64,000 bases of DNA from Acanthosepion lycidas (lineage: Eukaryota; Mollusca; Cephalopoda; Sepiida; Sepiidae), in the NCBI GenBank assembly GCA_963932145.1, contig OZ010599.1:43053232-43117231 (forward strand). Reading direction: 5' to 3'. A model generated the notes under the pieces. That model had not been told where the DNA came from and did no database searches. It worked only from the letters and a program-made list of their open reading frames with translations. This document shows positions 22,207 through 34,030 of the stretch, in pieces (position 1 is the first letter of the stretch; the number at the start of each line of letters is the position of its first letter). The position numbers and the translations under genes are program-made.

Positions 22207-22424
22207 GTAAGCTCCCTTAGGTTTTCATTAGGAAAATGAATATTTATTTTCTCTAAATTGAAATGATATAAAGCTGTAAGGTTGTTGGTAGATGTTTAGC
22301 ATGCTATTCTGACATGTTGTTCCTTTAAAATTAATTCCTGTGTGTTCTGCAAACCTAGTTAATGCTTAAGTTGTCAACTGAATATCTTCATTAATGATAG
22401 ATGAATTAATGGGTGGTCAGAAAG

Positions 22425-22985
22425 GAAGCATCATCCTGATATGATGATAAACTACATCCAGCATCAAGGTCTCTAATTGAGAGATTGGAGATTTTGAGGA
22501 ACATGGAATCACCTCTTAATTGCTGTTGTTCATAGGTGCACCTAGACTCAAAGTAGTAACACCCAGCTATAAACCTCCAAACAAAAATCAGAATACTAGG
22601 AAAGTATAAAAATATATTTGTTTAGTAAAAATACCAGCAAAAATAATTTACCAACAATATATTTTTATTTAAAAAGATTACCAGCAATACATTTTTATTA
22701 AAAAAAAAAAAAATACCAGCAATACATTTTTATAGTAAAATTACCAACAAACAATTTGCTATGATTAATCTCATTTCTTGTAAGGAGAAACATGTTTTTA
22801 CTCCTGGTTTGATTTTGTAATATTATTTACTTAAAAATAATGTAGTTGAATAATTTATAATTTAATCATGAAATAATGTCATTCCCTTGAATTAATTATA
22901 AAGTTTGAATTTTTATATTTAGATTTTGGCATTAAATAACTCATAGAGGTGTTGATATGCCATGAAACAAAAATAACTAAACCAA
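22425..22985. repeat. Dispersed repeat X, copy 2
   Basis: TATGATGATAAACTACATCC, CAAGGTCTCTAATTGAGAGA and TTAATTGCTGTTGTTCATAGG. An internal array of about 30-36 bp units (ACCAGCAATACATTTTTA..) lies at 22620-22750, and TTGATATGCCATGAAACAAA is at the end. Confidence 0.65.
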
Positions 22986-23079
22986 AATGGAGGTAGGAAG
23001 AGTTTTTGGTCAAGCTCTGATCTCAGAGAGTGATAAAAACCAGGACTGCTTTTGATCAGACTTACTTCTCAAGCTGTTG

Positions 23080-23435
23080 TTATGAAATATCATCACATTT
23101 AGATAGGAAGACCATGTGAAAATGGTGGAATTGTTCCACTATGCATCCATAGAACCCCCTTTGTATCAAGGTACAGCAAAGGAGGAGGTTCATTGGCAAC
23201 AATTTAAAGCAAGAGCTAAATAGCAAATGCAACGTGGCACTAATCTGGACCCCTAAGGAAAAAGGTGAAAGGAAAAACCAAGAATAATATAGTAAAGGAC
23301 TATTGGGAAGGTGGGGGAAGCAATGAGATGATAATCCTGGGGTGAGTTGCATGCAGCAGCAACGGACTAAACAGAATGGAAAGGTTCTGTGGAGGACTTG
23401 TGTGCCACACTGTACCAGGCAGATAGATGTCAAAG
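23080..23435 (+). mobile_element. LINE C-terminal fragment (family 4)
   Basis: Broken plus-strand frames give RRRFIGNNL..., ALIWTPKEKGERKNQ and NGKVLWRTCVPHC, the kind of Arg-rich end (…TW.P.GKR..GRP…, W…LV.ALC) seen at the C terminus of many RTE/Jockey-like LINE proteins. Stops interrupt it. Confidence 0.55.
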
Positions 23436-23853
23436 CGTAGTAATAAATACTTCTGCTTTAATTAAAAAACATGTCTGTTAAGTATCTTGAAAAATAAATT
23501 ATAATTAATGAATCTTTATTACATGCTCAAGTTATATGCTTTATTGACCAAGAAGAAATACATTCATTTGAGCAAATTAAATAAAGAAGCAGCATACTAT
23601 TAGTGTGTTTTAAATTTGTTTTGTTTTTTTTTGCTTTGTTTTAGTAAATAATTGCATATTTTCTTGCATTTTACTAAATACAGCTTTCACTGAGATTCTG
23701 ACATTCATAGCTCCAAGGATATTACAATACAGAAATGAAACTTGGTGACAATAGCTAGAATTTACTGGAGGCTATGAATATCAAAAGTTCATTGACAGAC
23801 TTATTTTACCAAAGTGCAAAAATACAGTGAAATTTCAAGATTCTCTGATTTTA

Positions 23854-23955
23854 TTAGGTTGGTGCAAAAATAATGACGTAATAATGTTGTTTTTTGACGT
23901 ATTTTTTAACGTCAAAAAACGACATTATTACGTCATTATTTTTGCACCAACCTAA
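23854..23955. mobile_element. Mariner-type palindromic MITE, copy 5
   Basis: 102 bp, almost identical to copy 4 at 17819, with TA at each side. Arms of about 45 bp and a loop of only a few bases. Confidence 0.93.
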
Positions 23956-24099
23956 TAAATCTTTCTGTTTGGCTAATTAATTGCATTTTTTGCATTTGTT
24001 AAATATGTTTTTCATTGAATTTCTGACATTCATAGCACCAAGGATATTGCATGTAAAGAACTGAAACTTGGCGACAGTAGTTAAAATTTACTGAAGCTA

Positions 24100-24640
24100 T
24101 TTTTTTCTTCTCTTTAAATCAAGTTCACCCCAAACAAGGCAGTAAAGCCACTAAGACACAAGATGTTGCTGGGTGTAGAAGAATTAGAAAACAAATAATA
24201 CTAAGGAGCAAGAACAAAAGAAAAGTAATCAAGAAGACAGTAGATAGCAATTGACATTGCATTTAAATTTTTGAAGATTAAAGTTGACTGAAAGCATGGA
24301 GGCAGAGGAGAGTTCCACAAGCAAGAAGTATAAAAAAAGAAACTGTTAGCATAGAACTACGGTTACATCTAGACAATTCAACTGTAAATTAGTAAGAGTG
24401 TATCTAGACATTTCAACTGTAAATTGGTGAGACTGCGACACCATAGCATAGAACTCATCCAAATAGTTGCCATGAAAGTATTTATAGAAAAGGCACAGGA
24501 AGGCAACTTTATGGCAGTGGAAAAGTGATTGAAACCAAGATGCCAGATCAGAACCAATAATATTGCTGATTCTTCTTTGGAGATGAAGTTTTTTGACAGG
24601 CTTATTTCACAAAGCACAAACATGTAGCAAAATTTCAAGA
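24100..24640 (-). mobile_element. CR1/Jockey-like LINE 3' end (family 2)
   Basis: AAGTTCACCCCAAACAAGGC (the 3' end on the minus strand), TGACATTGCATTTAAATTTT, GGAGAGTTCCACAAGCAAG and GAAAGTATTTATAGAAAAGGC are reverse-oriented family-2 landmarks. A 45-bp stretch around 24360-24425 is duplicated. Confidence 0.65.
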
Positions 24641-24795
24641 GGCTCTGATTTTAAATCTATTAAATAATGAGGCTCTGATTTTAAATCTATTAAATAATGA
24701 GGATCTTATTTTAAATCTGTTAAATAATGAGGATCTTATTTTAAATCTATTTAATAATGAGGATCTTTTTTAAATAATTAAATAATGAGGATCTA
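24637..24795. repeat. Tandem repeat, 30-bp unit, about five copies
   Basis: The unit GAGGCTCTGATTTTAAATCT plus ATTAAATAAT repeats with drift (GAGGATCTTATTTTAAATCT) to about 24795. Confidence 0.9.
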
Positions 24796-25030
24796 TTTCC
24801 TTAATTTGACCAAGGTTTACACCTGCGAATTTCCCAGATTTTTCTGAGAGGGACACCTGTGACTGTTGACTAATTTGTGATGGAATGACTACAATATTAT
24901 TGAAATTGATAAAAACTTTTATCTGAAACATTTTATAAAGTAACTTCAAGTGATGCAGGGGAAAAATATTACTAAAAAGTAACTAACATGTTTTTTTTTT
25001 CTTTCTCTCTTCTTTTATTATTTTATACAG

Positions 25031-25296
25031 CATCACATAGGTCATCCCCCTCAGTGGACAGTGCAGATGGAATGTCTGTTGGGGGCCACTCAAGGCAGTC
25101 CTCAGGCAGCACAGATAACTATCCAACAAGAAGCTTAGTACAGAGAAGCACATCAGTCTCTGTGGACCCACTTCAGTTTGTGAAACCCAAAGAGAATGCT
25201 TTGGCAAAACAAGCTGAGCATCAACTGAAAATTGCTACAGAGAACAGAGAAGCCAAAGTTCCAGTCTCAATTGAGAATGAGGAAGACTGGCAAAGT
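25031..25296 (+). CDS. LIMCH1: Exon: Ser-rich linker ending in EDWQS
   Basis: A 266-nt exon with a long pyrimidine tract (CTTTCTCTCTTCTTTT) and ATACAG before it, and AGT|GTAAAT after it. It completes an Ala codon split with the previous exon and then gives 88 codons. The first half is Ser/Gly-rich (RSSPSVDSADG, RQSSGSTDNY, RSTSVSVD). The second half is charged (KPKENALAKQAEHQLKIA) and ends in ENEEDWQS. An acidic residue pair plus W-Q at this place, followed by a basic Trp motif in the next exon, is a hallmark of the conserved block after the CH domain in LIMCH1 and LMO7. It is phase 0 at its end. Confidence 0.93.
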
Positions 25297-27560
25297 GTAA
25301 ATTACATTTGTTTCTTTTATTATTGCATAAAATAGAGCTTTTTATCTTGGGGTTTCTGATTCATAAAACTCTATGAAAGTATAATTGAGGGTGGTGGGGT
25401 GACATATATCAGGAAATTGAATGCCCTTGCTTTGTACAGTTCAGCGTGATCATTAGGAAGTTGCACTTCCCTCTGATATATTTCAAACATTTTGTAAATT
25501 AATGACCTTTAATTTTTTAACTCTGAATTTCCTGACACAGCTACCTAAGTCTATAAAGATTTTGTGACCTCTCCCCCAGAAATAAAATTTAAGTAAAAAG
25601 TACTTGTATAAAAAAAATAAATTTAAATTATTTTTTTCAACAGAAAATGATTAAAATTGAAGTAACTTGGTTTATGTATTACATAGTTCTCATTTTAATA
25701 CAAAGTTTACATTTTAACAAATTCCTGTAATGAATCTTTAATCCAGGTTCTCCTGGTGTCAGTTTGTCCTTAAAATGTGGACATCAACTGATGATCAAAA
25801 TCTTTTCCAGTGATACAGGCAGATCATTCATTCCCAATTTGAGTCTAAATGATTAATTGGCAACTCTAGGAGTCATAAGATTACATTATTTTCTGGTGTA
25901 TTTGCCAGCAAATAAAGCTGGAAGAACAAAGCTAGTGATATTTCTATATGCATATATCTTGAAGAGAAAAGGCATGAAAAATGGTGACAACTTGGTGCAA
26001 AGAATGCCTAATTCCATTGTACAGTTATAAAGTCATCACTCACTTCTAACAAATTACTGAATATTAATAATACACTATTAGCCTTGGAGAGTGGAAACAA
26101 ACCGAGTTAGATTTTTTTCTCTTTCCAAGCACCTCATTAATTAAATGCAAATTTAATTTTTATAGTTTTTATATATATTCAAAGCAAAGATAAGAATAAA
26201 AACTACCTTCTTAAAAGATGAATTTGTGGCAAAAAATTATCAGTACAGGCTCATGCAGACATGTCTGTCGAAGGCACTTAGTCACATCCAGATTTCTCCA
26301 TTAGCAGCAGTACAGCTTGGCATATCCAGATGCAGGCTGCTCTGCAATTTGTCCAGATCTGGGTATTTGTATTTGCCAACCATCTCATATCGATAAAAGC
26401 AATGGGAAAACCAGAAGTCGGTAGTCTGTTTTTGATGAGACACTGCTATTGTTGGAGATTTGTAAAGATGTTCCCTTGATGCATGTTGTTCCAGAAATTA
26501 CATAACACACACTGTGCCTCACTCATCATTATTCAGTTTCTTATTTCTGTTTTCTCACCCTTCTCTTCCTCTTTCCCCTTAATTTTTAAGAGAACAGTCT
26601 GTTACATGTTTACTATCAACTCCCCCCCACCACCTCAATTCACCCTTGCCTTTTTTTTTTTTTTTTACCCATTTGGCATGCATGTTTGCACAACTTTTTC
26701 TTATCATTTAAGGGTTGAGCCATTTTAATCATTTTGCTTATTTCTGTGAAATTTTCACTTTCCAAAATTATGGTTTATAATTAGTGTTTAGATGAGATGA
26801 TAGTTTAAATAGACAATTTAAAGAACAGGATTCAGAAAGACTGAAGATAATAATTGATGCTGCAAAATTTACTGGGATTTTCACTTTCTGACATTATCAT
26901 TTATAATTAGGCTTTAGATATATGGAAAAAATAAGATGGCAGTTATGGGTTAAAAACCTTTTTCTTTTTTTCTTTTTTTTTGCTTAGGAAACCATTTTTT
27001 TTTTTTTTTTTTTGCTTAAGAAGGTAGATGTACTCAGAATGTTAGACTGTGTTGATAAACATGCAAATGAATAAACAAGAACTTCAATTACATGAAGTCT
27101 CTGCTACTAAATTACTTTAAAAAATCAATTGAAGTAATCCTTAATGCAAGAGAATTTATGCCTCCTTTGATTAGTTACAAGAAATAGCACTCGATATCAG
27201 CTAGGACTTATTATATTTTTAATTTATTTATCTATTTTATTACTTGTTTTTTGTTGTAATTTTTCAATCTATTACAGTGAGTAGTCAGCACAGAATTAAA
27301 AAATAAAATAATTTTTTGGTGAGATTTAATGTGTCTCTTTTGCCTTGTGGAATATTGGTTGAATACACAACTGCTTTAATTGCTAAGTGAGATCAGCTTG
27401 ATGGCTTGGCTCAAGAGAAATTCTTTTTACCAGAGATTGATGATCCTAGTAAAAATGTGATTAAAAAAAAAACTAAAAATGAAAATAAATATCAATAATG
27501 GTTAACAATACTTCCTTTAATAAAATGTTAATATGATGATAATAATAATAGTATAAAACA
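25297..27560. other. Intron, nothing recognised
   Basis: AT-rich. 26220-26470 is a slightly GC-richer patch without a clear frame. T runs lie at 26651-26666 and 26994-27013. Confidence 0.4.
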
Positions 27561-27567
27561 TAAGTAT

Positions 27568-28222
27568 TATTTACATGTGAACTATTGTCCTCATTTTTCT
27601 TGTTATCATAATGTTTCAGACATTGTGCCCTCTGGCCTTCATCAGGTTTATATTGCTCTGGGTAAATTGGATATATATTGAAATTTATATATACAAATAC
27701 AATTGAAATAATAGTTCTTGTTGAAAACAAATTGTTCTGTTTTTGGCTATATATCATAATGAAACAATATGAGTCCACTTAACTGAAGTCCTTGGTTTGA
27801 GAATAGTTTCATTTACGTACTAATATAGTACGGCTCTCGTCAAAAGTGCAGGTAGAATCAGAGACGAATTTGACATTCTGTGCCTTGCAGATCTTGGTAG
27901 AAAAGAGGAAAAGAAACAGAATGGAATTGGTTGGTTTGATGTTATACATGCACTCTTGAGAGTGGAGTTGACCAAGGGTGACAACTCACCTATATATTTT
28001 TCTTATAGCAGTACTAAATTAAGAACTAGACAAGACATCCCTAGACAAGGGCAGTGGAATGAGAACAGTCTATCCCCATAGATTAAATAAAGGATTCAAT
28101 TCAAAATTTCCTGTAGTTTACCTAGATTGACATACACCTGATAAAGGCTGGAGGACACAATGGCTGAAACATAAGAACAATAAAGTTAACAAAAGTCCAC
28201 ATGTAAATAATGTAAATCATGA
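27568..28222. mobile_element. Inverted pair of Penelope-type repeat tails
   Basis: The left end 27568-27660 (ATTTACATGTGAACTATTGT ... GGCCTTCATCAGGT) is the reverse complement of the right end 28140-28222 (ACCTGATAAAGGCTGG ... ACATGTAAATAATG). The tail ends face outward. The middle (27661-28139) holds body-like sequence such as GAACAGTCTATCCCCATAG. Two more loci have the same outward layout (29275-29722 and 40318-40775). Confidence 0.65.
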
Positions 28223-28539
28223 CATATCCTCATCTGAAGGATTCAGAAAGAATAAATCATTATGGTGTTGATGAAGATGATGGAATGAAATGATGAATTT
28301 CTAAGTTAGATTTATTCTTCTGCAAAGCTATTAAGTTTTTGTATTTAAAGCAGTTGGTGTATTCGACCAGATGTCCTTGAAACAAAAGGAACAGAAGTTC
28401 TAATCTTATCAAAAGCTTATTTTTTAGTTCCACTTGATGTCATAAATTGACTAAGAAAAAGTTGTGATAAAAAGTAACTAAAAATTAAAATAAAAGTAAT
28501 TACTAAAATAAAATTAGTAATGAATTTTTTTGTAATTTT

Positions 28540-28700
28540 GGATAATTCTGAGCCATTATCCATTACACCACCCGCACATCTAAGCTTATGGCACCTAGTA
28601 TTTCCAAGTGGTCACCCATCTAGATACTGGCCATGCTCAACGTTGTTTAACTTCATTGATTGTACAGAAACAGGTGTTTCAATGTGATATGTCTGTAAGC
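28540..28700 (-). mobile_element. 5S rRNA-headed composite SINE, copy 3
   Basis: On the minus strand, 28700-28583 is a 118-bp 5S-like unit (GCTTACAGACATATCACATT, AAGTTAAACAACGTTGAGC, GGTGACCACTTGGAAATAC). It then enters the tRNA-like body (GTGGTGTAATGGATAATGGC), which breaks off at about 28540. Confidence 0.8.
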
Positions 28701-28704
28701 CAGC

Positions 28705-29090
28705 AGAATTATAATGAAGATTCTGAACATGAAATGTCACAGAACCATTGTTGGCATCTCCTATGTAGACTGCATCAAAAATGATGCAGTGCAAGGCACC
28801 ATCAGACAAGAAAGAAGATCGCATATCCACTGTCAAGAAGAGGAAGTTGAAATGGTATGGACATATCCTTAAAACCATCAATCTTTCTACTAGGTTCCAT
28901 TATTGGTAAAAGGAGAGTTAAACAATGAAAAAATGGTCAGAAATCATCAAGTATACTAGAAAATCATTCACAGAGACTTGGACATTAGCATGTAACCAAA
29001 AGATGTGGAATGACCTGGTTAGTTACTTAGCTGTGCAGAATCCTTACAATCACACTCGGTCATGGGACTGATGATATAGTCAAGACAAAA
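28705..29090 (+). mobile_element. LINE C-terminal fragment (family 5)
   Basis: Broken plus-strand frames read KILNMKCHRTIVGISYVD and TVKKRKLKWYGHIL, then a Trp-containing end near 29000. The K-x-K-W-x-GHI motif is common near the end of LINE reverse transcriptase proteins. Frameshifts and stops are present. Confidence 0.6.
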
Positions 29091-29274
29091 CATTGTATTT
29101 ATGGAAATACTCAACATGATAATGAATGCTAATGTTATTCTAATTAAATTTTTTTGTATTTAAAGTTTATTTAGTAGATGCCATTCCTGTTACTACTAAT
29201 GCAGAACTGAGTATTCTGTTTTCAACATTTTTTTCCTTAAATCTGGGAACCTGACTATATTTCTGAGATGAGGT

Positions 29275-29722
29275 ATTGTAACTATTTACACTATTTACAT
29301 TGTTTAGACTGTTGTCCTAATCTTTATTGCCATATTCATGACATTTCAGCTGTTGTACACGCCTGCCTTCTTCAGGTGATATTTAGAATTTTGAAGCCAA
29401 AAATTCACACACACTAATGTCCTCAAGGACCCATGTCCCAGTGGATAAAAGTGTTAGCTAATGGATCCAGAAGTGACTTAACCCAAAGAGTTGTGAGTTC
29501 AACTCCTGGCCACAACAGAGGGAACAAAAACTTGGAGAGTTGAGTTATCAAGGGAAATTAACTAAAACTGAGATATCCAAAGGCATGGCATGTGGAATTA
29601 GAACAATCTACCCCTGTGGGCTAAATAAAGGGTTTGGTTCAAAATTCCAAATATCACCTGTAAAAGGCTGAAACATTATGAATATGGCAAAAAGATGATG
29701 ACAACAGTCAGAATAATGTAAA
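29275..29722. mobile_element. tRNA-headed repeat copy (+) with inverted tail fragment at its left
   Basis: 29421-29722 is a plus-strand copy: TCCTCAAGGACCCATGTCCC, GAGTTCAACTCCTGG (B-box-like), GTGGAATTAGAACAATCTAC and a decayed tail to AATGTAAATA. At 29275-29395 an inverted tail fragment (TTTACATTGTTTAGACTGTT ... CTTCTTCAGGTG) faces the other way. Confidence 0.7.
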
Positions 29723-30094
29723 TAGCGGAAATCTGGGAGCCTATTCAAACGCTTCTTTTGAAAAAACATGTTTCATATAGTATTAACTGTTCAGCAGTTC
29801 TGCTTTCAATATAATTGGGTTTCAATCTTAAGCTTTGGTCATAGTTATCTTTCTCCCTTTCTAGGAGAACTCTGTATTTGTCCTTCTCATGGTTGATCTG
29901 CCAAAATAAATAAGGTTCTTTTATCTTGGTTTTGTCTGTGTTTATTAACTTCATATAGATCATGATGAGAAAATGGTATCCAGAATCATCTTAAAATATT
30001 GTAACCACTCAAAGAGAAAAAGTCCGTTTTGATGTTTTATATTGTGTAACAGACATATTTTGAAATTTATTCTTTTGGTTAATGCCCATTTCAG

Positions 30095-30216
30095 AACCTT
30101 AAATCTTGGAAAACCCGTAGGAGACAAAGCTATCATCGAAGTATTGATCAAGAAGAGGTAAAAGATGAACCAGTTAAACGCACAACTAAAACCTACAAAG
30201 AAATGGTTGCTGAAAG
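30095..30216 (+). CDS. LIMCH1: Exon: NLKSWKTRRRQS block (post-CH conserved region)
   Basis: A 122-nt exon after CCCATTTCAG, with donor AAAG|GTAAAT. It encodes NLKSWKTRRRQS, then YHRSIDQEEVKDEPVKRTTKTYKEMVAER with the last codon split. The N-L-x-S-W-K-x-R-R-R motif is the most recognisable part of the domain after CH in LIMCH1/LMO7 (Pfam DUF4757 as I remember it). A weaker internal donor, GAG|GTAAAA near 30158, could make a shorter isoform, but only the longer form keeps phase with the next exon. Its biochemical function is not established; it is likely a binding or coiled-coil-forming segment. Confidence 0.9.
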
Positions 30217-30266
30217 GTAAATGGACATTTTGTTTCAGTTATTTGGAGCATATACTTTTTTTTTTC

Positions 30267-30297
<31 letters not shown>

Positions 30298-32951
30298 GTT
30301 CACGCCAAGCAAGGCAACTAAGGTGCAAGGACCTACTGGCAGTGTGAAAAGATTTTAAAAGGAAATCCAATCCTAAACAGAAAACACAGGATAAACAGGA
30401 GTAGATCCTGTTCAAAAATCTAAGAGGAGTGTGAACCAGATGATAGGCAAACCTATATACTCCTATTGAAGAGGAAAAAAAATTAGCAAATAAAGTTTCA
30501 GAGTTCAGATGAAGACATTAGAAACATAGAGTTGAAATAGACTTTAAAATGAACCAGAAATCCAATCCTAAACAGGAAACAAGGGATAAACCTCTACTCA
30601 AAAGACTGAAGTGGAGTGTGAACCAGTTGACAGGAAAATTTTTATTTTTCTATCACTAAGAAGGATATTTGCCTATTTAAAAAAAAAAGAAAAGAAATAG
30701 AAAAGTACAGAACCATTTTAATTTGGCATAAAAACAAAAAGATAAAGAAAGAAAAAGTAAATAAAAAATAAATGGTCATTCCTAAATATACATGAAGAAA
30801 AATGATTGTCAAATGAGTCTCAGCTGTGAACCAATCAGAAAGCAAGAGACAATTCTAAAAATGAATTCCTTTGTCTCGGAAATGTGTATAAACATTGATA
30901 ATCAGACAAAAGGAACCAGAGTCAAATTAATATCATCCTTCGCCCATGCTTGTGGGCCTTCCACACAAAAAAACAAATCTTCACTACTTGGCCACTGCAC
31001 AAACAACATCTGCCTCACATTGCCATATTCCTCCTGTGCCTTATTTTACCTGGACCCTTAAATTAACAGTGAGTTAGGATTACTAATACCAACTGAATAC
31101 ATACATATATACACATTAACATTACAAGGACTCTCTTATACATATGCTAAAGGACATAGTCGTTCAACACATGAACCTTCCATATGAACTCTTTAAATTT
31201 TGTATGTTTTAAGATGTATAGAATTCTATCTTTACATGCAAGATATATCTTTGTTTATACTAATTATTTTTTCATTCATTTTTACAAGGCCAAAATTTTG
31301 TGTATATTGGAATAAGGATGTTATCCAAAGATAACCACCTGTAAGCCCACAAAACACGAAAAGACACATTAAATCTAATATCTAGTGATTTTCCAAGCGT
31401 AGCTTAGATGTGGCACAAGGCTGAAAGTAGGGGGCACCCAGTGAGAATCGAACTCACTAATCAGTGGTAATTGTTCTAGCGAGACAAGCTTGCTAACCAT
31501 TACACCGCCTCAAGGTGCCAAAGTCTAATGTCATATATCCCACAAAGTGTAAACTAATAAACTGTGAATATTTACAAAAATGTCTTTTCATAAACTTTGT
31601 ACTGAGATGTATAAATCTAAATATAAGTGTATAATGTCTACACCTTTTTTTTTTTCTTGTAATAATTGTAAAGTTTATCTAAAAAGACTGTTCCTTCTTG
31701 CTATTTATCATCTCTAATCTGTATGACATGTCAATCTTGAGAAAGCCTGCATCTCAGGGACTTTTTTTTTTTTTAAATTCATCTAGTGATGTCAGTACAG
31801 CATCTGTCTTACCAACCAAACACATGTAAGGGAAAGCTGGTGTTCCTCTCCTGTGTATAAGCCTAGGCAGGATGTTTTTATGTCGCATCAACTGTTGCCT
31901 ATGTTACAAGTTTTCCCTATACCAATGTTTTCAGAGGAAAGGGTCAGGATCAACACGTCATTGGCATCAGTGTCATCACAGGATAAAGTTGAATTTAAAA
32001 CTAAACTGTATTTGGGATTCTGACTCCAGATTTTATCCTCAGGGTTTACTCAAAAAGTCTTTCTAATATTTCTGATTTAGTTTTATCTCCCTTTGAAAGT
32101 AATCATGATATTAGTGAAATTGGAACAATTAGTTATTGTCATTGATTTTGGTTACAATCATCAGTTTATTGATTTTTATATGTGATTTTAAAACAAGCTT
32201 TCCCAACCTGGGTGATATCACCCACCTTGAGCGATATAGGATTTTGAGTCTTAAACAGGTATTTTTGTATATTCTACCTCAAAAATAATATTCGAAGCAG
32301 ATGTACAAAAAACCTGTATGAAAAAAAACAAAAAAAAACTAATTGGGAATAACTTGATCACATTCCTAGATAAGATATAAATATTTCTCCCTCCCTTTCA
32401 AAGGGATACACATTTCGGCTTAGCCTTTTCAGGAGTATGAACAGAAAGGGAAATTAGCCCTTATGATAGATTTACACTACAATTTAATTCAAATTCTTTA
32501 TATGTACATTCACATATGCAGATGTGTATTTTAATTCAATGATAGCTCTAAAAATATTTCAATAAAATTAAAAAAAACAAAGTTTAAAATGTAATTCTAT
32601 TTATTACCGAAAAATTTAATAAAATTTTACAGTTATTTGATTTTTAAAAATTAACTTTTTTTTCTATGATTTTATTGCTCAGCCCAGACTGGATGAGTGG
32701 TTATTTTTTGTGTCTTCTTTCAATGTCATATTTGAAACTGTCAAATTGTATTTTGTTCCTATCTTTGCTTATTTGTACATTAAATAGTAGAAGAATGTCT
32801 AAGTCATTCACACACAACATAGACACATGCATATACACTATATACAAGCAGAATCAGATCTTCTATAATATAGGTTGGATGTTGTTTAATATGATGTCTG
32901 GTTTCTTTAACTAACATTCTTTTTTATTAAAATTTCTTTTTCCTTTCACAG
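30217..32951. other. Intron, largely unassigned
   Basis: It holds a poly-T tract (30259-30291), a locally duplicated phrase (ATCCAATCCTAAACAG at 30366 and 30560; GAGTGTGAACCAG at 30428 and 30615), and one SINE entered separately. At 31955-32060 and 32670-32900 there are open stretches that I judge non-coding. Confidence 0.4.
31385..31520 (-). mobile_element. tRNA-derived SINE (type 2), best copy
   Basis: On the minus strand: TTGAGGCGGTGTAATGGTTA (A box), GTGAGTTCGATTCTCACTGG (intact B box), GGTGCCCCC, then CCACATCTAAGCTACGC. The spacing of the boxes is that of a tRNA. The tRNA of origin is not certain. Confidence 0.8.
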
Positions 32952-33006
32952 AGAAAAACGTCGCAGTCTGAAGATTCCATTTTATGCCGATGAAGAACAA
33001 AATGAG
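32952..33006 (+). CDS. LIMCH1: Small exon: EKRRSLKIPFYADEEQNE
   Basis: A 55-nt exon after a T-rich tract and TTTCACAG. It completes the Arg codon begun in the previous exon and adds EKRRSLKIPFYADEEQNE, a basic-then-acidic segment that fits the same conserved block. The donor GAG|GTCTGA is weak: without splicing, the frame would stop two codons later (GTC TGA). Phase 0 at its end matches the next exon. The weak donor makes this the likeliest place for a truncated isoform. Confidence 0.78.
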
Positions 33007-33234
33007 GTCTGATTTTAAAATTTTATTTTTTCGTTTTGCTGTTTTTTCCCTCATCTTAATTTAGTGATAACACTTAGCATTTTCAGACATATCTTAAGTG
33101 TTCTTTTTAACTATCTTTATTGTCTAGTTTAACAGAAAACACATCTTTAAACCTCTACAGTTACTAGTAATGCAAATGAATAAAAAGTGTATTTACTTTT
33201 GTTAATAATTTATATGGTTTAAATAAAGTGAACA

Positions 33235-34030
33235 AAAATGAAAAATTGCTCATACTCAGCAATTCTTGCAACAGAAACAAGCAAGCTGGCATCTCAGCTT
33301 CAGTTACTTTCCTAACGCCATAAAGTAACTTCCCTATGCCTTTTCTATAAATACTTTTATGGTATATGTTCTGATGAACTCTCCTCTATGGCAGTTAGAC
33401 TCTATGAATTTAAGCATTACTTAAAGAAATAACTCAACTGATAGTAGCAGATAAGAACAACGAGGATGGTAATCAACAAAACAGTGTCACACGTCCTAAT
33501 ATTCTCACGAGCGAAAAGCTCAGTGCCCAGAAACAAAAACATGCCTGCTTTATACGGCCGAGGACCGACCATAATTTGCATGCGAATGACGAGACAACGA
33601 GACTTTGCGTTAACTGTCTGAGACCGCCCGGCATAAAACATGGGCACTGCTATTTTGGTTCTTTTTATTGTTAAACAATTGGAGTTTGTATGTCGCGTTT
33701 TTGAGGTAGGCCATTTTCACAATTTTCCCCACAGCATGTTACTAGATTGGTGGCAAGATCTCATCATTTTAGAGTTAAAATGGTTAGATGTAACGATAAG
33801 TTCTATGCTAACAGTTTCTTTTCTTGCACTTCTTGCTTATAGAACTCTCTTCCAGAATTTTGCTTTCCAATCCATTTGATCATCAAAAATTTAAATGCAT
33901 TGTCAATCATTATCTTCTGTCATCTTAAATTCTGTTCTTTTATTGTTACTACTCCTTAATAATGTTTTTCTTATATTCTTTCACACTCAGTAATTTCCTC
34001 CTTTTAACTGTGGTAATCCCAATGCTTGAG
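33235..34030 (+). mobile_element. CR1/Jockey-like LINE 3' end (family 2), interrupted
   Basis: 33235-33416 (CAAGCTGGCATCTCAGCTTC, CTTCCCTATGCCTTTTCTAT, GAATTTAAGCAT) continues at 33735-34030 (ACTAGATTGGTGGCAAGATC, TAACAGTTTCTTTTCTTGCA). An LTR-like insert lies in between. Confidence 0.7.
33417..33734 (-). mobile_element. CpG-bearing solo-LTR-like insert in a LINE
   Basis: About 300 bp with many CpGs (ACACGTCC, CACGAGCG, TACGGCCGAGGACCGACC, GAGACCGCCCGG) in a CpG-poor surrounding. The minus strand has GTATAAAG (TATA-like), AATAAAAAG (polyadenylation-like), and starts TGTGGGG. The left flank GCATTACT and right flank GCATGTTACT may be a decayed target duplication. The right edge ends in CA; the left edge lacks a clear TG, so the solo-LTR reading is not certain. 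Confidence 0.45.
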
